Source: Aegilops tauschii subsp. strangulata
Lineage: Eukaryota; Streptophyta; Magnoliopsida; Poales; Poaceae
Length of the DNA: 64,000 nucleotides
Reading direction: 5' to 3'
Assembly (NCBI RefSeq): GCF_002575655.3
Contig: NC_053041.3
Location: 371,797,054 to 371,861,053, forward strand
Positions 33,215-43,473 of the stretch are shown piece after piece. The notes beneath the pieces were generated by a model. The model worked only from the letters and a program-made list of their open reading frames with translations. It searched no databases and was not told the DNA's origin. Numbering within the stretch: position 1 is the stretch's first letter; every line of letters begins with the position of its first letter. A program made the translations under genes and the position numbers.

Positions 33215-34154
33215 TGTAACACCCCCAGTGTCATGCTACCCTGTTACTGGTGCCATGTCATCATGTTACTGTTGCTAAACTTCACTTGGTCCAAATCACA
33301 ATTCGAATTCAAATCCAATCTAAAGTCAAAAATCCATATTTGTCAGACATGAAAACTAAAATGTTCATCTTGCACCAAATAATCCATAATTAATATTGGT
33401 GGTGAACCAACATTTTTGCAAGGTGTTTAAATGGCCTAAACCAATTAAAGTAGTGGCTAAAACAATAGATTAAATGTCTTCTCAATTTATAAAAGTGGCA
33501 AACTTTTTTTAAAAGCCTCACAATCTTTTTGTGGCAGTGCCAACTATTGCAATGTAATTATGTGGCCAAGTCCCACATTTTACAGAATCCTTTTTGGCAG
33601 CTCAAATATTGCAAAAACATTTTCTGTAAAAGAAAAGAGCAGAAGAAAATGAAAAAGGGTAAATGAGAGAGGGTCCCCTGCTCTACTGGGCGTTAGCCCA
33701 CCTCGGCCAGCCGGATGGCCCACTCCCCCTCCCCGGTCATCCCCCTCATCTTGTTCCTCTGACTCGGGCAGTTACAGGCGTCGTTCCCGCCCGACCGCCT
33801 CACCGGCGACGCCGGGAGGAGGATAAGTGTAAGGGCATATTTATCCCTAAGATGTTTTGGTGATTGATGACAATGCTTTTGCGGACTAATCGTGTGCGTT
33901 GAGTGTTTTTCAGAGATTTATTCTTTTGGCACGAGACGATTTCCTCCCCTCGGAGCTTGAAGCGAAGACGGTGTAGTCCTTTCGGATTAGTTTGGTGGAC
34001 TAGTTTCATAGGGATCACCGTACTATCAAGAGGGGGTCCGTTTTGGAATGGCTAGGGCGGAATCATCACGTACACTTCCTTTGCCCCTCCCTCCGAGCCT
34101 TTCCGTTTCGATGATGGGCTTGGTTCTCCTTTCTTTGTGTCCTCTCTGGTCCCA

Positions 34155-34633
34155 GCGGTAGTACCGCGGGCCAGAGCGGTAGTACCGCTTGGGTGTTACA
34201 AGCGGTAGTACCGCCCTGGAGCGGTAGTACCGCCCAGAGCAGTAGTACCGCTAGTAGCCCCATGTGTGTACTGTCTCTGGTCCCAGCGGTAGTACCGCGG
34301 GACGGAGCAGTAGTACCGCTTGGGTGCCACAAGCGGTAGTACCGCTCTGGGCGCGGTAGTACCGCTCTAGAGCAGTAGTACCGCTAGTGGCCCCAAACCG
34401 TAGTACCGCGGTGGTCTCGTGCTAGTACCGCCTCGATTCGAGGGCTTCTTTTCGTGTCGGGTTTTACGGTACTGGCCGCGGCTGTGGGGGGCCGTAGTAC
34501 CGCTCCTGTGCGGTAGTACCGCCCTCCCTCCACGGTAGTACCGCTGTGGGCCAAGCGGTAGTACCGTGCTTTGGGGCGGTAGTACCGCTTATAGTGGCAA
34601 GCGGTAGTACCGCTGGCACAGCGGTACTACCGC
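34155..34633 (+). promoter_or_regulatory. CGGTAGTACCG motif cluster (Copia family B)
   Basis: The core TAGTACCG occurs 18 times in about 480 bp. Twelve copies are the full CGGTAGTACCG, usually within AGCGGTAGTACCGC. One copy has the other spacer (CGGTACTACCG). Spacing is irregular, about 15-45 bp, so it is not a simple tandem repeat. The cluster ends about 47 bp upstream of the TATA box. Confidence 0.8.
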
Positions 34634-34679
34634 TCTCTTCGGGGCAGAAGGGGGGTAACGGTTGGTTTGTTCCCCCCAT

Positions 34680-34687
34680 TATATAAA
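34680..34687 (+). promoter_or_regulatory. TATA box of the solo Copia LTR
   Basis: TATATAAA in the context CCCATTATATAAAGGGG, directly downstream of the motif cluster. Confidence 0.6.
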
Positions 34688-37042
34688 GGGGTCTTCTTCC
34701 CCAAAGTTGACTCACCTCTTCCCCCAAAAAGCTCCATTGTTGCTCCAAGCTCCATTTTCACCCGATCTCTCTCCCTAGCCAATCAAACTTGTTGATTTGC
34801 TCGGGATTGGTTGAGAAGGCCACGATCTACACTTCCACCAAGAGAAATTTGATTCCCCCCCCACTTATCCCTAGCGGATCTTGTTACTCTTGGGTGTTTG
34901 AGCACCCTAGACGGTTGAGGTCACCGCGGAGCCATAGTCCATTGTGGTGAAGCTTTGTGGTGTCGTTGGGAGCCTCCAATTAAGTTGTGGAGATTGCCCC
35001 AACCTTGTTTGTAAAGGTCCGGTCGCCGCCTTCAAGGGCACCAATAGTGGAATCACGGCATCTCGCATTGTGTGAGGGCGTGAGGAGAATACGGTGGCCC
35101 TTGTGGCTTCTTGGGGAGCATTGTGCCTCCACACCGCTCCAACGGAGACGTACTTCCCTTCAAAAGGAAGGAACTTCGGTAACACATCCTCGTCTCCACC
35201 GGCTCCACCCTTGGTTATCTCGTTCCTTTACTTTCGCTAGTTTACTTGTGTTATATCTCTTACTTGCTCGCGTGCTTGTTGTCGTTGCATCATATAGGTT
35301 GCTCACTTAGTTGCATATCTAGACAACCTATTTTGATGCAAAGTTTAATTTGGTAAAGAAAAGCTAAAAATTGTTAGTTGCCTATTCACCCCCCCTCTAG
35401 TCAACTATATCGATCCTTTCAATAAGGCCGCCAGCGCCTCGACGCCTCAATCCCCCTGCTCTCATCCACCCACTCGCCCTCCTGGCTTCTCCTCTCTTAC
35501 CCCTCCCCCAGATCTGCCGCACCGTGCCAGCCCAAGCGTAGCCGTCGCCGCGGCCTAACAGTGCGCGTGGCCACCGGCAGCCGTCCTCCGTCTGCCTGCG
35601 TCAAGGTGCCCCCCTCGTCCTCGACCACGATGACCGTGACCACACCATGGACCTTGGAGCCCCTCTGCCTCGCCGGACCGCCACCTTCCTCCACTTCGGT
35701 CGTCGTCGTCCACTCCGGCCACCCCCTGCTGCTACTAAGTTGTCGCCGGGCCTCCTTGTGCCTTCCCGGTGAGCTCCGGCTACTTTCCCCTCTCCTCGCC
35801 CATCTATTCTCCCCCGCAGTTGCTCCCCCTCGTCGTGCCCGAGCTCGTCGCCGCGGTGGTGCTCGCCGCCGTGGCCACGGCTCGCAGAGCTCGCAATCGA
35901 CCACCCCGTCATGCTCAACACCTCCGCCTGCACCCACTACACGCGCCCGCTACTCCACCCGCTCCCCCTAGCGCCGTCCTCGACGGGCCAGTGCTCCGGC
36001 CGCCACCGTGAGCTCGTCTCTCGTGAGCTTGTCGCCTCCCGCCTACTGTCGACTGCGGCAATGGATGCGCGCGAGCACCAGCCGCCCGTAGAGCCGCTCC
36101 GCACATCGAGCCGTGTCCCGAAGCACCATCGTCGTCGAGCGCCCGAAGGCCGCCGCCGCCCGTGCTCCACGTCGGCGCCGTCTCTGGCCGTCCCCGGGCG
36201 AGCCACCACCACCACCCGACTCAGCGTCGTGCACGCGTTCGAACGGTGCGAACCGCTCGCGAAACGGCCGCCCCTAGATGGATTCCGGTGCGTGCCCGAC
36301 TCTCCCCCGTGGCTATGGCCACCGGCGGTTAAACTCCGGCAGCCGGCGCCGACGTGGCCGGCGGGGGCCACTCCCCTGGTCACTACCTCGTGGGCCCCTG
36401 TGGCCCCGTCGACTGGGTTGACCCAGTCAATGCAGCCCAGTGTCACTAACAAGTGGGCCCCACTGCACAATTAAGTTAATTGAAATGTTTTTATATATAA
36501 AAGTAGTTAGTAAATACTAATCAGTCACTAACATGTGGGGCCCAGCTGCTAATTAACCCTGTTCAATTAAAATAACCCACTGTTAGCCTCTGTGTATGAC
36601 AGGTGGGACCACTGGAGTTTGACCAGTCAACGGGTCTGTTGACCTGCTGATGTCATGTTGACACTCTGCTGACGTCATAATTCCATTTCTGTTAATTTAA
36701 ATAGTTTTTGAAAATGCTAAAATCTTTGTAAAATCAGTAGAAATTAAACCGTAGCTCATATCGAAAAACTTTGTATATGAAAGTTGCTCAGAAAAATCCA
36801 ACGAATCCGGATACGCGGTGCGTTCATCTGTCACATGCCCCTAGCATGCTGAACATGGAACCGTCTCCTCTCTTTTCATTTGTCCCAAAAACGTCAGACG
36901 CCGAAAAAACCCCGGATGTTTTCCCTCTCCGTCTGCAATGTCTAGCACTACATTAGTTCACCACCGTGTATTACCATGTTATGCTTTATGATGCTTTGTT
37001 TGCTTTATATTTATTGTTTCTTCCCCCTCTTCTCTCCGGTAG

Positions 37043-37117
37043 ACCCCGAGACCGATGTTGCCCCTGTGATCGACTACGTCTCCGATGACCCTTCTTCCTT
37101 TGCAGCAGACCTTCTAG
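37043..37117 (+). other. LTR split ORF, exon A (copy 1)
   Basis: A 75-nt block lies between an acceptor with a strong pyrimidine tract (TTCTTCCCCCTCTTCTCTCC then GGTAG) and a GC-type donor (CTAG|GCAAGC). It encodes 24 codons beginning Pro-Glu-Thr-Asp and containing SDDPSS. It starts with two bases of a codon and ends with one. The minus-strand block 53032-53106 has the same length, the same borders and a similar peptide. Upstream, an ATG at 36777 opens a frame beginning MKVAQ that is also present in the other copy (53379), but I could not find a convincing donor linking it. Confidence 0.5.
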
Positions 37118-38692
37118 GCAAGCCCCCTGATCACTCCAATATCGTCCATTCCATTCTCTCTCATGCTTGCATTTGATTTTGCTATTGTTATTGTTTGCTC
37201 CTATTCTGATGCATAGGCTGCTTTTGCTACCTGCTTTCATACCTTACCTACTTATTCTAAATTGCTTAGTATAGGCTGGTTAGAGATCCATCAGTGACCC
37301 CCACCTTGTCCCAGTTGCCACGCTTTATGTTCGTTGACTCGATCAATGTGATCGACATCCAGGCCCCGACATCGCACATCACCCCCATAGTTGTACGACT
37401 CTATGGAGTTACTATCGAGTGCCGAGGGTGATACCTCGTCAGCACTTCTGATGTTAACCTAGTAGTGTAGCTATTCGGTCGTGGTCATCGAGGGTGATTC
37501 CTCCTTCACCACTCCCGATAACGACTCTGTCGTGCAACCCCTCAAGTGTGGACCAACGAGGGTGATTCCTCCAAGTCCACCTTGATGGTTACACCAAGTG
37601 GGAATCCATCGAGGTTGATTCCTTAGGTTTCCCCCCTTGCTGTTTCAGACACACAGTTACTTTGACTTACCACAGAACCATGATGACGTCGGGTTGGCCC
37701 CGAGGGGTATCCGCGAGTGATGTGAAGTCGGGTTGATCTGGAGGATACCCGCAAGTTTTCCACGCGGCGTGGCCAGACATTCTTAGACCTCACCGCAAGT
37801 CCATGAGACGGGGCGATGGACCACATATCATGGATCATTTATCATTACCGCACACTACCAAGACACTAACGGTTTGGATATTTGATCCAAGTAGGCCTAT
37901 GGCCTTTTCGCACTAACCACCATGCGAGAATAAGTATGGGCACTCTGCATCGTACGTATCAGCCGAAAGCTCAACGGACGTCAGCGATGGAGCGGCGCAC
38001 GCCGGGTTGGACTGGAACGCCTTCTCTTGTATAATGGAGGCTAGGTCTACTCACCGGCCGCCCACGCAACGTGCAGGATTGCAAAGGGCGATGGCCCATG
38101 ACCCCTTTGCATTTAGGATGTAGACCGGCGTGCTGGCCTCTCTGTTGAGCCTAGGTAGGACTACGGTGTGTTGATCGGCCAAGGCCAGCCATGACCTGAT
38201 GGTGTGTCCGGCCGGAGTTGATCGAGCGTGTTGGGTAAGTTGGTGCACCCCTGCTAGGAAGTATTCTATCTATTCGAATAGCCGCCTCCACGGTAACGGA
38301 AGCTCAGAGCTGTATCCCGATCGATACAACTAGAACTTGGTGCTGAGGCATGTAATGGAAATGATGGCCCCGGGATTGTTTTCTCGCAGGGAGTCAAGGA
38401 AGAGATCTCTGGGCAATGTTACAACAAACTTACTAATATTATAATATGCCACTCTTATCTCTTCTGATGCTGCAAGATGCTTGGGGCTGCTTGAAGATGC
38501 TAGTCTTTGATAGGCTAGGCTTTCCCCCTTCTCTTCTGGCATTCTGTAGTGCAGTCCACAGATACAACCCATTTCATTGATACCGATGCATATGTAGTGT
38601 GGATCCTTGCTTGCGAGTACTTTGGATGAGTACTCACGGTTGCTTTGCTCCCTCTTTTCCCCCTTTTCCATTCTTTCGAATGTCGCAACCAG

Positions 38693-38796
38693 ATGGTGGA
38701 GCCTAGGAGCCAGGTGCTACCTTCGACGACGACGACTACTACTACTACACCGAGGGTGCCTACTACTACGTGGAGGCCGCCGACGACCAGGAGTAG
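38693..38796 (+). other. LTR split ORF, exon B (copy 1)
   Basis: A block of 104 nt follows an AG acceptor (TCGCAACCAG) and ends at a TAG at 38794-38796. It joins exon A in phase 1 across a 1575-bp GC-AG intron. The frame encodes an Asp run, a Tyr run, then EGAYYYVEAADD. Codon five is TAG (38704-38706) where the other copy has CAG, so this copy carries a C-to-T stop. Confidence 0.5.
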
Positions 38797-39110
38797 TTAG
38801 GAGGCCCCCAGGCAGGAGGCCCCCAGGCAGGAGGCCTTGCCTTTTCAATCGATGTTGCTTTTGTGCTAGCCTTCTTAAGGCAAACATGTTTAACTCTTGT
38901 CTGTACTCAGATAATGTTGCTTCCGCTAACTCCTTTGTATTTGAGCTGATGTATTCGAGCCCTCGAGGCCCCTGGCTTGTAATATAAAGCTTGTATTTTT
39001 TTTATTTGTGTCTAGAGTTGTGTTGCGATATCTTCCCGTGAGTCCCTAATCTTGATCGTACACATTTGCGTGTATGATTAGTGTATGATTGAATCAGGGG
39101 CGTCACAAGT

Positions 39111-39122
39111 TGGTATCAGAGC
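39111..39122 (+). other. Primer binding site, tRNA-Met type
   Basis: TGGTATCAGAGC three bases after the LTR end. It confirms that the long LTR is a 5' LTR in plus orientation. Confidence 0.88.
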
Positions 39123-39331
39123 CGACTGCCTATAGAAATCCCCCTTCCACACTCCTTGGCCGAAGTTGAGTCTAGTCAATGAAAAACTTTTACTGACATG
39201 GCTGTGTGGCTTATGGTCCCACGTCGCAATTGGGTGGTATTAGGATATTTTATTCCTCATCTATACTCTCGGACTCTGTTCTCTCTTCTATTCGGGTTAA
39301 ATGAATTTACTAACTACATTAGGTTCTCGTA

Positions 39332-39836
39332 ATGACTTTCCCCAGAGAGCCCCTTCATTCCGGATGGTTGCCTGCTTCACCAGAAGACTTCAAAGATACA
39401 CTCCGATCTACTCCTGAGAACTTGTGTTCATTTATTTTGCAATCCCTTAACACTGTTGAATCCTTATGGATAACTGCGTACCCTCACCGTTCATACTTCC
39501 ATCCCTAGCTGTTCTTGTTATTACAAGATACCCGAAAGTATTCTCCGACTTTTGAGAATCCTTTTTTCGACTGCCTTGCAGCTCTTTTCCGCCTGAATAA
39601 CCCGACGAATAATTCCTCACACTTATCGGGGATTCGTTCATCCCCAGTTGATCATATGTGTCACAAAATTCTTCGAATGCAATTCGATCTCCCGAAGATC
39701 CTCTACAGCCTAGTGCTCCTGAAAGTCTTGTCTGTCTGCATTATGGTTAAATCCATATGTCCGACAATATTCATTAACATCCTTTGTCATTGTCATCCCA
39801 AGCCTATTGATTCATTATGTTGCGATTGCTCACAAT
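39332..39836 (+). pseudogene. Pre-gag ORF relic of the long-LTR Gypsy element
   Basis: An ATG at 39332 opens a frame with PREPLHSGWLPASPEDFKDT and continues with TPENLCSFILQSLNTVESLW. It is broken by a TAG at about 39507. A further frame (39515-39838) reads SPTFENPFFDCLAALFRLNN, which resembles the same protein after a frameshift. The place (between PBS and gag) is the same as for the ORF at 498-1169. Function unknown. Confidence 0.45.
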
Positions 39837-40290
39837 GATCAGTCGAACCATGAAATTTGACCTTCCTGCTCATACGTCATTTTGGACATGAGTTGGATCT
39901 CGGCCAATCATGTTGTAATTGATTGTCCACCTAATTCCCTTCAACTTGAACGTTGAATTATTCAGCTGTTTCTATAATCTGATGCCTTTGCATTCTTTCC
40001 TTCTTCTGATTGAGTACTGATACTCATATCGGATCCATTGAGGACTGCTGAATCCTTTGTTGGATTATTATCCGGCAATGTCCTTCATATTCAAAATCTC
40101 GTGCACTCTTCCCCTGATACATATTCCCTTTGGTAAATTGTATCCTCTGCTTATCATCAACCATGCTCTGCTATTGAGCTGATGTTATATGCTCTGGAAG
40201 TTAGTGGTATATGTTCCTAAGATACCCCTACGGGTTGAACCTATGGCTTACCTAATCCGTGTGAACTCGAAAGAGATGTGAGTCATACTC
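39837..40290 (+). pseudogene. Decayed protease-region fragment
   Basis: Around 39872-39930 the translation VILDMSWISANHVVIDC resembles the protease-end motif ILGMDWL of Gypsy elements. Gag is missing before it, so an internal deletion has occurred. The rest has many stops and no recognisable domain. It ends where the next LTR starts. Confidence 0.45.
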
Positions 40291-41140
40291 TGTCGATTTT
40301 GGGTTCCGGCAAAACCCTTAAGGTTCAAACTCTGGGGTGCGCATGAAGATCTCTCCTCCCTCTAGCTCACACGCTCTCCACAATCTCAAGGCTCAACGCA
40401 TCCAACTCACAGAACAAAGGACACGGGGTTTATACTGGTTCGGGCCACCGATGTGGTGTAATACCCTATTGGGCTGAGGATGAGAAAGTACAAAGGAAGA
40501 ACAGCCTCCTGAGGAGAGGTGTTCTTGAGCTCGGTGAGCTTGGGTGGATGAGGATGATCTGAGTCTGGATCAGTTGCCTCCTACTGTGGTGGCTAGTGCT
40601 ATTTATAGAGGCCCTGGTCCTCTTCCCAAATATTGAGCGGGAAGGGATCCAACAACGGACAATTTTGAAGGGAGACAACTAGTACAAGTTATCCTGACTA
40701 AAGGTGTTCTTCGCCTGCCAAAGGCTCTGGTGATGACGCCGTCCTGGGCTCCGTGGTGACCTCTGTCATGCTTGTCTTGGTCTTGTTGCACCGATATGGA
40801 AACCTTTGCCTGACGCCTCGGGACTCCTCGCCTGCGCTTGCCTCTTTAGCACCAAAGAGGAAACGAGTACACTGCGCGCGCTGGCACCCGCCTGGCCTTG
40901 GTCGTCATGGCTTGCGTCACAGGGACCTCGCGAGGTGCCCCTCGCCTTGATCTCTCCGCCCCTCGCGAACCAGTCTGGTGAGGCCGCCCCCGAGTAGGTC
41001 TTGCGTCTCGCGAGGCTTGGCCCCTCGCGAGGGTCTTGAGTGTTCGCTGATGAAGATGGGCCATACAGGGCCGCTGGTGGAACCACGCCGTGGGCCGTAG
41101 GCAAGCAAGTCTGGGGACCCCCGTTCCCAGGATGCCGACA
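40291..41140 (-). mobile_element. 3' LTR of an outer Tat element (minus orientation)
   Basis: On the minus strand it starts TGTCGGCATCCTGGGAACGG (41140), similar to the LTR start at 21989, and ends CCAAAATCGACA (40291). A TATAAATAG reads on the minus strand at 40600-40608. The purine-rich tract (CTTGGGCCTGGGGGCTAC on the minus strand, 41141-41158) directly precedes the LTR start, so this is the 3' LTR and the internal domain lies to the right. The element continues after the nested insert, from 60591, beyond the window. Confidence 0.8.
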
Positions 41141-41233
41141 GTAGCCCCCAGGCCCAAGGGGCGCTCGGACTTGGCTTCAAGGCGAAGCCAAGGGGCAAGT
41201 GCAGAGCGCCGCGGGCCCCAACAGCCTGCGGCA
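41141..41233 (-). mobile_element. Polypurine tract and last internal bases of the outer Tat element
   Basis: Purine-rich tract plus about 75 bp of GC-rich internal sequence, interrupted at 41234 by the Athila-like element. Confidence 0.7.
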
Positions 41234-42786
41234 TGATACGTCTCCAACGTATCTATAATTTTTTATTGTTCCATGCTATATTATATTTTGTTTTGGACAT
41301 TAATGGGCTTTATTATACACTTATATTATTTTTGGGACTAACCTATTAATTGGAGGCCCAGCCCAGAATTGCTGTTTTTTGGTCTATTTCAGAATTTCGC
41401 AGAAAAAGAATATCAAACAGAGTCCAAACAGAATGAAACCTTCAGAAACGTGATTTTCGGAATGAACGTGATCCAGAGGACTTGGACCCTACGTCAAGAC
41501 ATCAACCAGGAAGGCACGAGGTAGGGGGGGGCGCCTACCCCCCTGGGCGTGCCCTCCACCCTCGTGGGCCCCACGTTGCTCCACCGACGTACTTCTTCCT
41601 CCTATATATACCTACGTACCCCCAAACTACCAGATACGGAGCCAAAAACCTAATTCCACCGTGAGATCCCATCTTGGGGTCTTTTCTGGAGCTCCGCCGG
41701 AGGGGGCATCGATCACGGAGGGCTTCTACATCAACACCATAGCCTCTCCGATGATGTGTGAGTAATTTACCTCAGACCTTCGGGTCCATAGTTATTAGCT
41801 AGATGGCTTCTTCTCTCTTTTTCGATCTCAATACAATGTTCTCCCCCTCTCTCGTGGAGATCTATTCGATGTAATCTTCTTTTGTGGTGTGTTTGTTGAG
41901 ACCGATGAATTGTGGGTTTATGATCAAGTTTATCTATGAACAATATTTGAATCTTCTCTGAATTCTTTTATGTATGATTGGTTATCTTTGCAAGTCTCTT
42001 CGAATTATCAGTTTGGTTTGGCGTACTAGATTGATCTTTCTTGCAATGGGAGGAGTGCTTAGCTTTGGGTTCAATCTTGCGGTGTCCTTTCCCAGTGACA
42101 GTAGGGGCAGCAAGGCACGTATTGTATTGTTGCCATCGAGGATAACAAGATGGGGTTTTTATCATATTGCATGAGTTTATCCCTCTACATCATGTCATCT
42201 TACTTAAAGCGTTACTCTGTTCTTATGAACTTAATACTCTAGATGCATGCTGGATAGCGGTCGATGTGTGGAGTAATAGTAGTAGATGCAGGCAGGAGTC
42301 GGTCTACTTGTTTCCGACGTGATGCCTATATACATGATCATACCTAGATATTCTCATAACTATGCTCAATTCTGTCAATTGCTCAACAGTAATTTGTTCA
42401 CCCACCGTAATACTTATGCTCTTGAGAGAAGCCACTAGTGAAACCTATGGCCCTCGGGTCTATTTTCCATCATATTAATCTTCCAACACTTGCTATTTTT
42501 ATTGCCTTTTATTTTACTTTGCATCTTTATCATAAAAATACCAAAAATATTATCTTATCATCTCTATCAGATCTCACTCTCGTAAGTGACCGTGAAGGGA
42601 TTGACAACCCCTTTATTGCGTTGGTTGCGAGGATTTATTTGTTTGTGTAGGTGCGAGGGACTCGTGCGTGGCCTCCTACTGGATTGATACCTTGGTTCTC
42701 AAAAACTGAGGGAAATACTTACGCTACTTTGCTGCATCACCCTTTCCTCTTCAAGGGAAAACCAACGCAGTGCTCAAGAGGTAGCA
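41234..42786 (+). mobile_element. 5' LTR of an Athila-like element (Sabrina/WHAM type)
   Basis: It begins TGATACGTCTCCAACGTATC and ends AGAGGTAGCA. A TATATATA lies at 41603-41610. The other LTR is in two parts (46329-46583 and 59268-60590). This copy lacks about 20 bp present in the other. The flank is cggca here and cggcc after the other LTR, a target duplication with one mismatch. Confidence 0.88.
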
Positions 42787-42797
42787 AGAAGGATTTC

Positions 42798-42815
42798 TGG
42801 CGCCGTTGCCGGGGA
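42798..42815 (+). other. Primer binding site region of the Athila-like element
   Basis: TGGCGCCGTTGCCGGGGA starts 11 bases after the LTR. It has the TGGCGCC opening common to primer sites of this group. The tRNA was not determined. Confidence 0.6.
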
Positions 42816-42974
42816 GTCTATGCAAAAGTCAACATACCAAGTACCCATCACAAACCCTTATCTCCCGCATTACATTATTTGCCATTTGCCTCTCGTTTTC
42901 CTCTCCCCCACTTCACCCTTGCCGTTTTATTCGCCCTCTCTTTTTGGTTTGCCTCTTTTTCGCTTGCTTGTCGT

Positions 42975-43473
42975 TATGGCTAGTCCCCTATCTGTTCCTT
43001 TGTCCCCCGAGTTTGAAGTTCTTCACTTTAAACAAAGACAAGGAGAAAATCTAAAAGATGCTTGGTATAGGATGATGGAATCTTATCGTAATTGCACCTT
43101 AGAGGTGAGTTTTAGAATTTTGCTTTGCAGTTTTTACGTTGGACTAAGTATGTCCCATAGACTACTCTTGGATTGTGTTGCCAAAGGAAAATTTATTGAA
43201 ATTGATCCCAGTGTTGCGCATGAAATCATAGAGGGGGTAGTGGGAACACTACCTCAACAAGAGGGTCCACAACATACCCAGGAAGAGACACAAGTTTTTG
43301 AAAAAATTTGCGAAGTAACTAAGATCTTACAAAAGTCTCTTGAACCTCTTAAGAGCGTTAGCGGAAATATTCACCGCATGAATATGTTGATTACCCTTTG
43401 CAATGAGCGGTTGGATTCTTTAGATCTAAAAATTTCCGAATATGAAGGGAAATGTAACCGGATTCGAGCTTGA
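42975..43473 (+). pseudogene. Short gag remnant of the Athila-like element
   Basis: About 165 codons from an ATG at 42975. The part LHFKQRQGENLKDAWYRMME is a gag motif of Athila-type Gypsy elements. The remainder is Glu/Lys/Leu-rich with likely coiled coil (KICEVTKILQKSLEPLKSVS). There is no capsid core and no zinc knuckle. The gag is far shorter than in complete elements, and no protease or pol follows. Confidence 0.6.

Larger units (their letters stand above)
33828..35421 (+). mobile_element. Solo LTR of a Sirevirus (Maximus-like) Copia element
   Basis: It begins TGTAAGGGCATATTTATCCC and ends TATCGATCCTTTCA. The 5-bp target duplication ataag is present at 33823-33827 and 35422-35426. There is no internal domain, so it arose by recombination between two LTRs. 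A TATATAAA lies at 34680-34687, and upstream of it is a dense motif cluster. The CACCCCCCCTCTAG stretch before the end is typical of Sirevirus LTRs. Confidence 0.92.
33215..39107 (+). mobile_element. 5' LTR of a long-LTR Gypsy element (4.3 kb plus an insertion)
   Basis: It begins TGTAACACCCCCAGTG and ends GGGGCGTCACA, directly followed by a tRNA-Met PBS. The flank attac at 33210-33214 is the presumed target copy. A solo Copia LTR sits at 33828-35421; without it the LTR is about 4294 bp. Related LTR ends occur at 51381/54952. The segment 35427-36470 is GC-rich and gives long spurious frames on both strands. From 36990 on, exon-like blocks are found (separate entries). The middle (37260-38330) is non-coding. 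The LTR is too long for a simple promoter unit and seems to contain a gene-like transcription unit. Confidence 0.82.

Noticed and set aside
34155..34633. Repeat array considered as CRISPR-like
   Set aside because: Eukaryotic LTR context, irregular spacing, short palindromic units, no equal spacers.
35497..36474. Several long frames on both strands (for example 35911-36474 plus and 35937-36470 minus)
   Set aside because: GC-rich part of the long LTR; the frames are not shared with the sister LTR as far as I can see, and composition explains them.
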